From positions 186,001 through 250,000 of the forward strand of contig CBIHOV010000003.1 in assembly GCA_966211765.1 (NCBI GenBank): a stretch of 64,000 nt of DNA, written 5' to 3'. Below the pieces are notes generated by a model. That model made no database searches. It was given only the letters and a program-made list of their open reading frames with translations, and was not told the DNA's origin. Source of the DNA: Paraflavitalea sp966211765 (lineage in GTDB: Bacteria > Bacteroidota > Bacteroidia > Chitinophagales > Chitinophagaceae). This document shows positions 52,007-59,839 of the stretch, piece by piece; positions within the stretch are counted from its first letter, which is position 1; every line of letters starts with the position of its first letter. The translations under genes were made by a program, and so were the position numbers.

Positions 52007-52115
52007 TGTCTACGCATTGCCTACGCTCCTTAGAAAACCAGCCCCTGTCATTGAGCGGTCAGGCAATGTGTAGGCAATGCGTAGACAATGTGTAGGCAAT
52101 ACGCAGGCCGTGTGT
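52007..52115. repeat. 11-bp tandem repeat array with 18-bp perfect inverted repeat
   Basis: Five 11-base units, AGGCAATGTGT, AGGCAATGCGT, AGACAATGTGT, AGGCAATACGC, AGGCCGTGTGT, run from 52061 to 52115. TGTCTACGCATTGCCTAC (52007-52024) is exactly complementary to 52070-52087 inside the array. It lies after the FNR-like gene and about 150 bases upstream of the LytS gene. Confidence 0.75.
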
Positions 52116-52131
52116 CGGCCAGTTGGGGTCT

Positions 52132-52833
52132 TTAACTACCATTTTCCCCCTCCTGGGTGAGGCTCACCAGAGCAGCTTCATCCAGTATGGTGATGTCTTT
52201 ATTATCAACAGTCAATATATTGGCCTGGGTGAGGTCGGTGATGATCCGGAATACGGTCTCGTAGGTGGTACCGGCATAAGAAGCGATATCCTGCCGGGTG
52301 AGTGAGATATTGATAAAACCTTCGGGCGTGAGGCCAAACTTCTCTTTCAGGATCAGTAAGGCATAGGCAATGCGCCCTTTTACGGGCATGTGCGCAAGGT
52401 TGCGCATGCGTTTTTCCGATTCCTGCAGTTCCTCGGCATAAAACATCAGGAGGTCGTAGGTGAAATCGGTATTTACTCTGAGGGTAGTTTTGAAGAAGTC
52501 GAGGTCAATAAAACAAACGGTGCAGGTTTCGAGCGCAGTAGCCGATACGGGATAGATCGTTTCCTTACCCAATCCCCGATGACCGATGATATCACCTTTG
52601 CGTGCAAAGCGGATATTCAATTCTTTTTCTTCCCCCCATTTCTTGTGCACTTTGGCTTTCCCATCATACAGGAAATAGATGCCCATCACAGGTTCTCCTT
52701 CACGGAAGATGAGTTCTCCCTTTTTGAACTGGTAGCTTTTTTTGTTGGCCTCAATGGCCGGTATCCATTCTTTTAAACAACGCTTGCATAAAAAGCAACT
52801 GTGTTCGTCGCAACTGGTTTTAACCGACTTCAT
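52132..52833 (-). CDS. Crp/FNR-family regulator with N-terminal cysteine cluster
   Basis: The 233-residue protein opens with four closely spaced cysteines (C8, C13, C16, C19 in CDEHSCFLCKRC), the pattern that carries a 4Fe-4S cluster in FNR-type sensors. A beta-roll follows (about 35-130: KKGELIFREGEPVMGIYFLYDGKAKVHKKW) and a C-terminal helix-turn-helix (about 165-215: SLTRQDIASYAGTTYETVFRIITDLTQANIL). It is co-transcribed with cobA, 24 bases upstream, and lies beside the nirB operon, with a CRP-like dyad in the gap to nirB. An oxygen or nitric-oxide sensor that controls nitrate/nitrite assimilation is the likely role; the cluster itself is inferred. Confidence 0.9.
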   Translation of the reverse strand: MKSVKTSCDEHSCFLCKRCLKEWIPAIEANKKSYQFKKGELIFREGEPVMGIYFLYDGKAKVHKKWGEEKELNIRFARKGDIIGHRGLGKETIYPVSATALETCTVCFIDLDFFKTTLRVNTDFTYDLLMFYAEELQESEKRMRNLAHMPVKGRIAYALLILKEKFGLTPEGFINISLTRQDIASYAGTTYETVFRIITDLTQANILTVDNKDITILDEAALVSLTQEGENGS

Positions 52834-52857
52834 AAATGTGAAGATAACACCGAAATG

Positions 52858-53625
52858 CTACACGCGGAACATCTCTTGTTGCTGTTGTACCTGTGTTTGC
52901 CATTGTGCAGGATGCAATTTCACCACCTCTCCTACTATTATGATGGCCGGATTGCCCAGGCCTGCGTATTGCGCCTTGAATACAATATCGCGTACGGTGC
53001 CCAGCACCATCTTTTCTTTGGGGGTGGTGCCATCCTGTATAATGGCCACCGGGGTATCGCTCTTGCCGCACCCGGCAAAGATCTCCATGATGGTCTCCAG
53101 CTTGCTCATGGCCATTAATATGATGACGGTGGCAGATGATTGAGCAGCCAGTTTGATATCGGCCGATACATCGCCCGACTGGGTAGTGCCGGTGGTGACC
53201 CAAAAACTTTCATTGATACCGCGGCAGGTCAATGGTATCATCTGGGAGGCCGGCACAGCCACCGCACTGGATATACCGGGTATTACCTGCACGGGGATGC
53301 CTGCTTCGCGGGCGGCGGCTATCTCTTCCTGCGCCCGGCCAAATACAAAGGGATCGCCCCCTTTCAGACGCACTACATGGCCATGCGCGAGGGCCGATTC
53401 TATGATGAGGTGGTTGATCTCCAGCTGGGACAAGGCGTGGCAACCATAACGTTTGCCAACAAACCGGGTAATAGCCCCAGGTTTGGCATAAGACAATAAA
53501 GCATCATTGGCCAATGCATCATATAATATTACATCAGCCTGCTGAAGGGTTTTAATGGCTTTCAGGGTGATCAGCTCAGGATCTCCAGGCCCTGCGCCTA
53601 CCAGGGATAAACGGGGGACACTCAT
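52858..53625 (-). CDS. cobA: Uroporphyrinogen-III C-methyltransferase
   Basis: The 255-residue SAM-dependent enzyme starts RLSLVGAGPGDPELITLKAIKTLQQADVILYD and contains RLKGGDPFVFGRAQEE and the IPGISSAVAVPASQMIPLTCRG segment that mark SUMT/CobA. It makes precorrin-2 from uroporphyrinogen III, the first step to sirohaem, the cofactor of NirB. It lacks the CysG oxidase/chelatase domains, so these must be coded elsewhere. It is divergent from nirB with 191 bases between. Confidence 0.95.
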   Translation of the reverse strand: MSVPRLSLVGAGPGDPELITLKAIKTLQQADVILYDALANDALLSYAKPGAITRFVGKRYGCHALSQLEINHLIIESALAHGHVVRLKGGDPFVFGRAQEEIAAAREAGIPVQVIPGISSAVAVPASQMIPLTCRGINESFWVTTGTTQSGDVSADIKLAAQSSATVIILMAMSKLETIMEIFAGCGKSDTPVAIIQDGTTPKEKMVLGTVRDIVFKAQYAGLGNPAIIIVGEVVKLHPAQWQTQVQQQQEMFRV

Positions 53626-53696
53626 ATATAGAATAATAATTTATATGACAATGACATTAAATAAACTTTGTTTTGAATTGTAATTATGCTTAAATT

Positions 53697-53712
53697 TATG
53701 ACAGAAGTCACA
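53697..53712. promoter_or_regulatory. CRP/FNR-like dyad before nirB
   Basis: TATGA (53697-53701), six bases, TCACA (53708-53712), one base away from the consensus TGTGA-N6-TCACA; the inner TGAC-N4-GTCA is a perfect palindrome. It is central in the AT-rich gap between cobA and nirB, so it could act on both. Confidence 0.55.
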
Positions 53713-53816
53713 TATTTCGTAATTTATTTTTACGATCACTTGCCACTTTATTACATGTATTAATTTCTAATGTTTGCTTGTCAGTTGCCATTTAACACTT
53801 AAAATCAAGGCACTGC

Positions 53817-56315
53817 ATGAAAATCGTCATCATTGGTAACGGAATGGTCGGTTACAAGTTTTGCGAAAAACTGCTGACCAAACAAGGAGATCAGCCATTT
53901 GAACTGATTGTATTTGGAGAAGAAATGAGGCCCGCCTATGACAGGGTACACCTCAGCGAATATTTTGCCGGCAAATCAGCAGACGAACTGACACTCGCCC
54001 CTGCTGAATGGTATGCCGACAAGGGTATTCGCCTCCATCTGGGCGACCCGGTGCAAAGCATTGACCGGGTGCATAAGACTGTGCATTCCTTTAAGGGTAT
54101 TACCGAAAGTTACGACTACCTGGTAATGGCTACGGGCTCCTCAGCCTTTGTGCCCCCCATCCCCGGCGTGGAGAAACAGGGCGTGTTTATTTACCGCACT
54201 ATCGAAGACCTGGAGATGATGACCACCTATGCACGGCATGCCAGGAAAGGCGCCGTGATCGGCGGGGGATTGCTGGGCCTGGAAGCCGCCAAAGCGATGC
54301 TTGACCTTGGTATTACGGACACCCAGGTTATTGAATTTGCACCCCGCCTCATGCCCCGGCAGATCGATGAAGCCGGCTCCAACACGCTCCGCGCTAAACT
54401 GGAGGCGCTTGGGTTGCACATTCGCACCAACACCAACACCACCGCCATCCTCGGCGATGAACACATTACCGGTATGCAGTTTGCCAACGATACCACTATA
54501 GAGGTGGATATGCTGGTGATCTCTGCAGGCATCAAGCCACGTGACGAACTGGCCAAACTCTGCGGCCTGGAAACGGGTCACCGCGGCGGTATTGTTGTCA
54601 ACGATCAATTACAAACAACGGATCCCCACATTTTTGCTATTGGAGAATGCGCTTTGTACAAAGGCATGATCTATGGCCTGGTAGCACCGGGTTATGAGAT
54701 GGCCGATGTAGTAGCCGCCAACTTAACGGGTGGTGAAAAAGCATTTACCGGTTATGATATGAGCACCAAGCTCAAATTGATCGGGGTGGATGTAGCCAGC
54801 TTTGGCGAACCCTTTGTGCATCCACAGGATGGACGCAGCATCGTATGGGAAGATACCCTGAAAGGTGTATACAAACGTATTAATATCAGCAAGGACGGCA
54901 AGCAGCTGCTGGGCGGCGTATTGGTTGGAGATGCAGAGCAATACAATATGTTGTTGCAAACCTGCAAGAACAAAGTAGTGCTTCCCCCCAATCCGGAAGA
55001 CGTGATACTGGGCGCCCGTGGCGGTGCTGAAGCAGGAGCCGGCGTTACAAGCCTGCCCGATGATGCAATGATCTGCAGTTGCGAAGGCATTACCAAACAA
55101 GCCATTTGCCAGTCGGTGACGGACCAGGGATGCGAAACGGTAGACGCGGTGAAGAAGTGCACCAAAGCAGGTACAGGCTGCGGTGGTTGTGTGCCCATGC
55201 TGAAAGATCTTGTGAACCATACTTTACAATCGCAAGGCAAATATGTACGCAATGTATTGTGTGAACATTTTCAATACAGCCGCCAGGAATTGTTTGACCT
55301 GATGAAAGTGCATGACCTGAAAAGTTATGATGCTGCACTGGACAAACTGGGTCATGGAGATGGCTGTGAAATATGCAAGCCAGCTGTTGCTTCGATCATC
55401 GCCAGTCTCTGGAATGAAATGATCCTGCAAAAGGGCAATGCCACTGCACAGGATTCAAATGACCGATACCTGGCCAATATTCAGAAAGGCGGCACCTATT
55501 CTGTAGTGCCCCGCATACCCGGTGGAGAGATCACACCGGAGAAACTCATTGTTATTGGACAGGTAGCGCAGAAATACAACCTCTATACCAAGATCACCGG
55601 CGGGCAACGCATTGACCTGTTTGGCGCTCACGTGAGTGACCTGCCTGCTATCTGGGAGGAGTTGATCGCTGCAGGTTTTGAAAGCGGCCATGCTTATGGT
55701 AAAGCACTGCGTACGGTAAAAAGTTGCGTAGGCAGTACCTGGTGCAGGTTTGGCTTGCATGACAGTGTAAGCTATGCCATCCGCATTGAAGAAAGGTACC
55801 GTGGATTGCGTGCGCCGCACAAGCTCAAATCTGCCGTATCGGGCTGCATCCGCGAATGTGCTGAAGCCCAGTCGAAAGACTTCGGCATCATTGCCACGGA
55901 TAAAGGCTGGAACCTCTATGTATGCGGCAATGGCGGATCCAAACCACAACATGCACATTTGCTGGCTACGGACCTGGACAGCGATACCTGTATTCAATAC
56001 ATCGATCGTTTTCTCATGTTTTATATAAAGACCGCCGATCCGTTAACAAGGACAGCCACCTGGCTTAATAAGATGGATGGCGGTATTTCTTATCTTAAAA
56101 ATGTAGTAGTACATGATAGCCTGGGCATCGCTCAACAACTGGAAGCAGAAATGCAGTTGCTGGTCGACAATTACAAATGTGAATGGAAGGAAGTGGTCGA
56201 CAACCCGGAATTGAGGAAACGTTTCAATCACTTTGTGAACGCACCAGAGGAGAAGGATCCAACGATTCAATTTGAATCCATGAGAAGCCAGAAGCGTGCC
56301 ACCGAATGGAAGTGA
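53817..56315 (+). CDS. nirB: NADH-dependent nitrite reductase large subunit
   Basis: The 832-residue enzyme has an FAD/NAD(P)H oxidoreductase domain (about 1-300: VIIGNGMVGYKFCEKL, PAYDRVHLSEYF, GGGLLGLEAAKAML), a BFD-like 2Fe-2S region (about 418-460: ICSCEGITKQAI and CTKAGTGCGGC), a ferredoxin-like half domain and the sirohaem/4Fe-4S site (CVGSTWC near 636 and GCIREC near 676). It reduces nitrite to ammonium in the cytoplasm with NirD. The ATG at 53817 begins the Rossmann strand directly, as in the family. First gene of the plus-strand nitrate cluster. Confidence 0.97.
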   Translation: MKIVIIGNGMVGYKFCEKLLTKQGDQPFELIVFGEEMRPAYDRVHLSEYFAGKSADELTLAPAEWYADKGIRLHLGDPVQSIDRVHKTVHSFKGITESYDYLVMATGSSAFVPPIPGVEKQGVFIYRTIEDLEMMTTYARHARKGAVIGGGLLGLEAAKAMLDLGITDTQVIEFAPRLMPRQIDEAGSNTLRAKLEALGLHIRTNTNTTAILGDEHITGMQFANDTTIEVDMLVISAGIKPRDELAKLCGLETGHRGGIVVNDQLQTTDPHIFAIGECALYKGMIYGLVAPGYEMADVVAANLTGGEKAFTGYDMSTKLKLIGVDVASFGEPFVHPQDGRSIVWEDTLKGVYKRINISKDGKQLLGGVLVGDAEQYNMLLQTCKNKVVLPPNPEDVILGARGGAEAGAGVTSLPDDAMICSCEGITKQAICQSVTDQGCETVDAVKKCTKAGTGCGGCVPMLKDLVNHTLQSQGKYVRNVLCEHFQYSRQELFDLMKVHDLKSYDAALDKLGHGDGCEICKPAVASIIASLWNEMILQKGNATAQDSNDRYLANIQKGGTYSVVPRIPGGEITPEKLIVIGQVAQKYNLYTKITGGQRIDLFGAHVSDLPAIWEELIAAGFESGHAYGKALRTVKSCVGSTWCRFGLHDSVSYAIRIEERYRGLRAPHKLKSAVSGCIRECAEAQSKDFGIIATDKGWNLYVCGNGGSKPQHAHLLATDLDSDTCIQYIDRFLMFYIKTADPLTRTATWLNKMDGGISYLKNVVVHDSLGIAQQLEAEMQLLVDNYKCEWKEVVDNPELRKRFNHFVNAPEEKDPTIQFESMRSQKRATEWK

Positions 56316-56330
56316 CAGACAAAGCAAAAG

Positions 56331-56361
56331 ACTCGCAGCTCGTAGCTCATAGCTCGCAGCT
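56331..56361. repeat. Heptameric tandem repeat, inverted copy of 40380-40410
   Basis: On the minus strand the units read AGCTGCG, AGCTATG, AGCTACG, AGCTGCG, AG. 29 of 31 bases agree with the copy at 40380-40410. It lies just after nirB. Confidence 0.75.
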
Positions 56362-56406
56362 TCTTCAATAATATTCCTCTAACGATTATCACCTGCCTTC
56401 AGCTAT

Positions 56407-56432
56407 TCCGAACCCCGCATGGCGGGGCCGGA
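56407..56432. repeat. GC-rich hairpin between nirB and nirD
   Basis: CCCCGC (56413-56418), loop ATG, GCGGGG (56422-56427), extended by TCCG (56407-56410) with CGGA (56429-56432) across a small internal loop. No U tract follows, so it is more likely an mRNA stability or processing element than a terminator. Confidence 0.5.
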
Positions 56433-56462
56433 TAGGCTTCTTATTGACCAAACTATATTACT

Positions 56463-56813
56463 ATGCTAACACTTGAACAAACACTCACCTGGTTTACCGC
56501 TTGCCGGGTAGAAGATGTACCGGAAAACGGCGGGGTATGTGTAAAGTATAAGGAAGAACAGATAGCGCTGTTCCATTTTTCCCGCCGCCAGGAATGGTAT
56601 GCCACGCAAAATCTTTGTCCCCATCGCCAGCAGATGGCATTGAGCCGTGGCATGATCGGATCGCACAGTGATGAACCCAAGGTGGCCTGCCCTTTTCACA
56701 AGAAAACATTTTCCCTTCGTTCGGGGGAATGTTTAAACGGGGATGACTATGTGATCAAGACTTACCCGGTGAAGGTGGAGGATGGACTGGTGTATATAGG
56801 GGTGAGTGAGTGA
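56463..56813 (+). CDS. nirD: Nitrite reductase small subunit, Rieske type
   Basis: The 116-residue protein has the Rieske fold and keeps both ligand pairs of the 2Fe-2S cluster: LCPHRQQMALSRG (CxH) and ACPFHKKTFSLRSGECL (CxxH). EDGLVYIGV ends the domain. Many NirD proteins lack these residues, so this one is probably a true cluster carrier. It pairs with NirB, 147 bases upstream, a gap that holds a repeat and a GC-rich hairpin. Confidence 0.92.
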   Translation: MLTLEQTLTWFTACRVEDVPENGGVCVKYKEEQIALFHFSRRQEWYATQNLCPHRQQMALSRGMIGSHSDEPKVACPFHKKTFSLRSGECLNGDDYVIKTYPVKVEDGLVYIGVSE

Positions 56814-56818
56814 AAAAC

Positions 56819-56839
56819 CGGCAATCGGCAGTCGGCAAT
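56819..56839. repeat. Heptameric tandem repeat, CGGCAnT type
   Basis: CGGCAAT, CGGCAGT, CGGCAAT in tandem, immediately after nirD. Confidence 0.65.
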
Positions 56840-56863
56840 GTTCGTTGCAATCTTTGGTCTTGC

Positions 56864-56891
56864 TTCTGACTTACGGATTCTGGATCCTAAC
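56864..56891. repeat. Heptameric repeat, TTCTGAC type
   Basis: TTCTGAC, TTACGGA, TTCTGGA, TCCTAAC in a 7-base frame; more degenerate than the copy type at 62945-62986, which also has TTCTGAC. Confidence 0.5.
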
Positions 56892-56894
56892 AAT

Positions 56895-56929
56895 AAAAAA
56901 GCCCGTGGAGATTGGCGTCGCACACGGGC
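56895..56929 (-). terminator. Minus-oriented terminator before the porin gene
   Basis: GCCCGTG (56901-56907) pairs with CACGGGC (56923-56929). On the minus strand six T follow at once (56900-56895); on plus no T run follows. No minus-strand gene is near, so it suggests an antisense RNA starting in or near the porin gene; a minus -7 box TAGCTTTG is at 56972-56965 but its -33 TTTG is only 15 bases away. Confidence 0.45.
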
Positions 56930-56971
56930 AATGATCTTAAATCGCAAACAATCTAAAACCAAAACAAAGCT

Positions 56972-58561
56972 ATGAAGAATTTCATTGCAAAAAACTGTCT
57001 TTTTGTCTGTTTGGGGTTACTGAGCCTAACTGCTAAGGCTCAGTTCACACTCAACGGACAGCTGCGTACGCGTACGGAAGTACGCAACGGGCTGGGCAAC
57101 CTCGTGCCGGTTGGTTCGAAGGCCGCCGGATTTACTTCACAAAGGACCCGGCTCAACTTCGGGTACAAATGGGATCGGGTAACCTTTGGCGTTTCCATAC
57201 AGGATGTACGGGTATGGGGACAGGATGCTTCTACCATTTCGAATGCAGATGGCAACCGGTTAATGCTGCATGAAGGTTGGGCCGATGTGGTGCTGGCCAA
57301 TAAAGCAGACACCACGATCAAGTTCAGGTTGGTGGACCTCTTGTCGATCAAGATCGGCAGGCAGGAGCTGGTGTATGATGATGTACGTTTGATCGGCAAC
57401 CTCGATTGGTTGCAACAAGGCCGCCGTCATGATATGGCCTTGCTGAAAATGGTACACAAAGGCTGGCAGGTAGATGTGGGATATGCCTTTAACCAGAATA
57501 CAGATGCTTTTGGGACAACGGGCACTTCCTATGTACCGGGTAATATTCCTCCCTATATTAAGAACTCAGCCGGTGTATTGGTGCCCACGCCCGCCGGTAT
57601 TGTACCCCTTACTGCCAGCGGCAGCATGGCCAATAACAGTGTAAAGAATGGCGCCCCTGTTTACACCAATCCTCCCAGCACCAATGGGGCCAACCAGGAT
57701 TATAAATCATTCACCAGTGTTTATATCAGCCGGAAATTCAATCAAACAAAGTTCTCTGCGCTGTTCTTCAACGACCAGTTTGGAAAATATAAAAACGATT
57801 CCATAACGGCCAATGGCGGTTATGTGTATGGAAGGCGTTATGCCACGGCGGGCAGCACAGATGCCTTCGACTATTCCGGCACCAGCAGCCGCTACACGTA
57901 TGGCTTGATGGTGAACCATACCATCGGTAATGCATCGGGTTTTGGCAAGATCGCCTTACAGGCTGCCTGGTATGGACAATCGGGCAAAGACCGTGATGGT
58001 GTAAAACTCGACGCTTATCATTATACCATCTCCGGCATGTACCAAAAGGGCAAATGGAGCATCGGGCCTGGGTATGATGTACTCTCCGGCAATGATGCGG
58101 TATCACCTTCCGGCAAGAACAACCGCTTTGATCCACTGTACGGCACACCGCACCGCCACTGGGGTTATATGGATTATTTCTATGTAGGCACAGGCTCTCC
58201 GGCAGGTGGCCTCAACAATATATACGGCAAGCTGAAATATACGGGCAATGCCCTGAGCGCTGGTGTGGACGTGCACAGCTTTGCCCTGAACAAGGATATG
58301 AAGAAAGCAGATGGAACAGTAATTGACAAACAGCTTGGAACAGAGATTGATTTTCTCTTGAACTATAACCTGAACAAGTTTACGAATATAGAGCTGGGCT
58401 ATTCTTATATGAAGGCTACTGCAAGTATGCCTTATGCCAAAGCACAGGCTACCACAGATGCAGTAGCAGACACTTATCGCCGCACGGGTACCTGGTTTTA
58501 TGCCATGATCAATATACGTCCGGATTTTTTCTTTAGTAAACCGGTAGCGATCAAGCAATAG
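56972..58561 (+). CDS. Outer-membrane barrel of the alginate-export type, probable nitrate porin
   Basis: The 529-residue protein has a signal peptide (MKNFIAKNCLFVCLGLLSLTAKAQ) and the amphipathic strands of an 18-strand-type barrel: FTLNGQLRTRTEVRNGLG, TSQRTRLNFGYKWDRVTFGVSIQDVRVWG, SIKIGRQELVYDDVRLIGNLDWLQQGRRHDMALLKM. This opening is that of the alginate-export porin family. It is embedded between nirD and the nitrate ABC transporter genes, so it probably passes nitrate or nitrite through the outer membrane (inference from context). The name alginate export should not be taken as function here. Confidence 0.8.
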   Translation: MKNFIAKNCLFVCLGLLSLTAKAQFTLNGQLRTRTEVRNGLGNLVPVGSKAAGFTSQRTRLNFGYKWDRVTFGVSIQDVRVWGQDASTISNADGNRLMLHEGWADVVLANKADTTIKFRLVDLLSIKIGRQELVYDDVRLIGNLDWLQQGRRHDMALLKMVHKGWQVDVGYAFNQNTDAFGTTGTSYVPGNIPPYIKNSAGVLVPTPAGIVPLTASGSMANNSVKNGAPVYTNPPSTNGANQDYKSFTSVYISRKFNQTKFSALFFNDQFGKYKNDSITANGGYVYGRRYATAGSTDAFDYSGTSSRYTYGLMVNHTIGNASGFGKIALQAAWYGQSGKDRDGVKLDAYHYTISGMYQKGKWSIGPGYDVLSGNDAVSPSGKNNRFDPLYGTPHRHWGYMDYFYVGTGSPAGGLNNIYGKLKYTGNALSAGVDVHSFALNKDMKKADGTVIDKQLGTEIDFLLNYNLNKFTNIELGYSYMKATASMPYAKAQATTDAVADTYRRTGTWFYAMINIRPDFFFSKPVAIKQ

Positions 58562-58611
58562 ACAGGAACGATGCAAGGGTAAACATATTTCAGGATGAAA
58601 AAAGCAACAAC

Positions 58612-59820
58612 ATGAAGCACATTATAAAACAAACCACCATATTCATCTGCCTCGTCATCTTATTTTCGGGCATATCCGCTTTTAAAACACCTGCCCCTGC
58701 ACGCAAGATCAGGCTGGGGTTTATACCACTTACCGATTGCGCACCACTGGTAGCAGCCAAAGAATTAGGACTGTTTGCCAAATATGGCGTTGATGTAGAG
58801 TTATCAAAAGAGGCTTCCTGGGCCAACATACGCGATAAGGTATTGAATGGGGAACTGGATGGGGCCCATTGCCTGTTCTCGATGCCGCTTTCCGTTTACA
58901 CAGGTATTGGCGGCAAGGCCGGCGCTGAAATGAAAATTGCGATGGTGCTCAATAACAATGGGCAGGCTATTACACTGTCGAAAGATTTCTGTGGACTCGC
59001 CGGCTTCCGGGAAATCAACAAAGCTGCCGGCGCGGTGAAGAGTGTACAGGAACGTAAGGAAGTGACTTTTGCCATGACCTTTCCCGGTGGTACGCATGAT
59101 ATATGGCTGCGTTACTGGATGGCCGCTGCCGGTATCAACCAGAAATCAGTGGGCATCATCACGATCCCCCCTCCTCAAATGGTAGCCAATATGCGGGTAG
59201 ACAATATGGAAGGTTATTGTGTAGGCGAACCCTGGAATGGATTGGCAGCCGCACAAAACATCGGGTTTACCCATGTGTCTACACAAGATCTGTGGAAACA
59301 CCATCCCGAAAAAGCATTGGTAGTGAATGCCGGTTTTGCCACCACGAATAAGGAAGACTTGAAAAATGTAATGAAAGCCATCATAGAAGCTTGCCGCTGG
59401 CTCGACAATATGGGCAACCGGAAAAAGGCCGCCGGCTGGTTAACCAAACCCAATTATGTGAATGCGCCCTTACAGGTTATTGAAGCCCGACTGGCTGGAT
59501 CTTATGACCTCGGTTGTGAACTCGGGGTACAGAAGTACAAGGATGATTACATGACCTTTTATAACAATGGTGTTGTGAATATGCCCCGTAAATCACATGC
59601 CATCTGGTTCCTGGCGCAATACGTACGCTTTGGGTATTTAAAGACAGATCCGGATTACAAAGGCATCACGGAAAAACTGATACTGGATGATCTGTTTGCG
59701 GAAGTAGCCAAAGAGATGAACGTTCCGGTACAAACCGATATGCAGGCATTTAAAACCAATTATGACATTTCTTTCGATCCCAATAACGTAGCAGCCTATT
59801 TGAAAACAACCAAAAGATGA
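58612..59820 (+). CDS. nrtA: Nitrate ABC transporter substrate-binding protein (CmpA/NrtA family)
   Basis: The 402-residue protein has a Sec signal (to about 30, ...FSGISAFKTPAPA) and the family motifs IRLGFIPLTDCAPLVAAKELGLFAKYGVDVEL, WANIRDKVLNGELDGAHCLFSMP, FAMTFPGGTHDIWLRYWMAAAGI and NMEGYCVGEPWNGLAAAQ. These match NrtA/CmpA-type periplasmic receptors for nitrate or bicarbonate; nitrate is chosen from the neighbours. No lipobox, so it is a free periplasmic protein. Permease and ATPase genes follow. Confidence 0.92.
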   Translation: MKHIIKQTTIFICLVILFSGISAFKTPAPARKIRLGFIPLTDCAPLVAAKELGLFAKYGVDVELSKEASWANIRDKVLNGELDGAHCLFSMPLSVYTGIGGKAGAEMKIAMVLNNNGQAITLSKDFCGLAGFREINKAAGAVKSVQERKEVTFAMTFPGGTHDIWLRYWMAAAGINQKSVGIITIPPPQMVANMRVDNMEGYCVGEPWNGLAAAQNIGFTHVSTQDLWKHHPEKALVVNAGFATTNKEDLKNVMKAIIEACRWLDNMGNRKKAAGWLTKPNYVNAPLQVIEARLAGSYDLGCELGVQKYKDDYMTFYNNGVVNMPRKSHAIWFLAQYVRFGYLKTDPDYKGITEKLILDDLFAEVAKEMNVPVQTDMQAFKTNYDISFDPNNVAAYLKTTKR

Positions 59821-59839
59821 TCACCGTAAAAACGCAGGT

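Noticed and set aside
52007..52115. CRISPR array
   Set aside because: Units are 11 bases without spacers and there are no cas genes; it is a simple tandem repeat.
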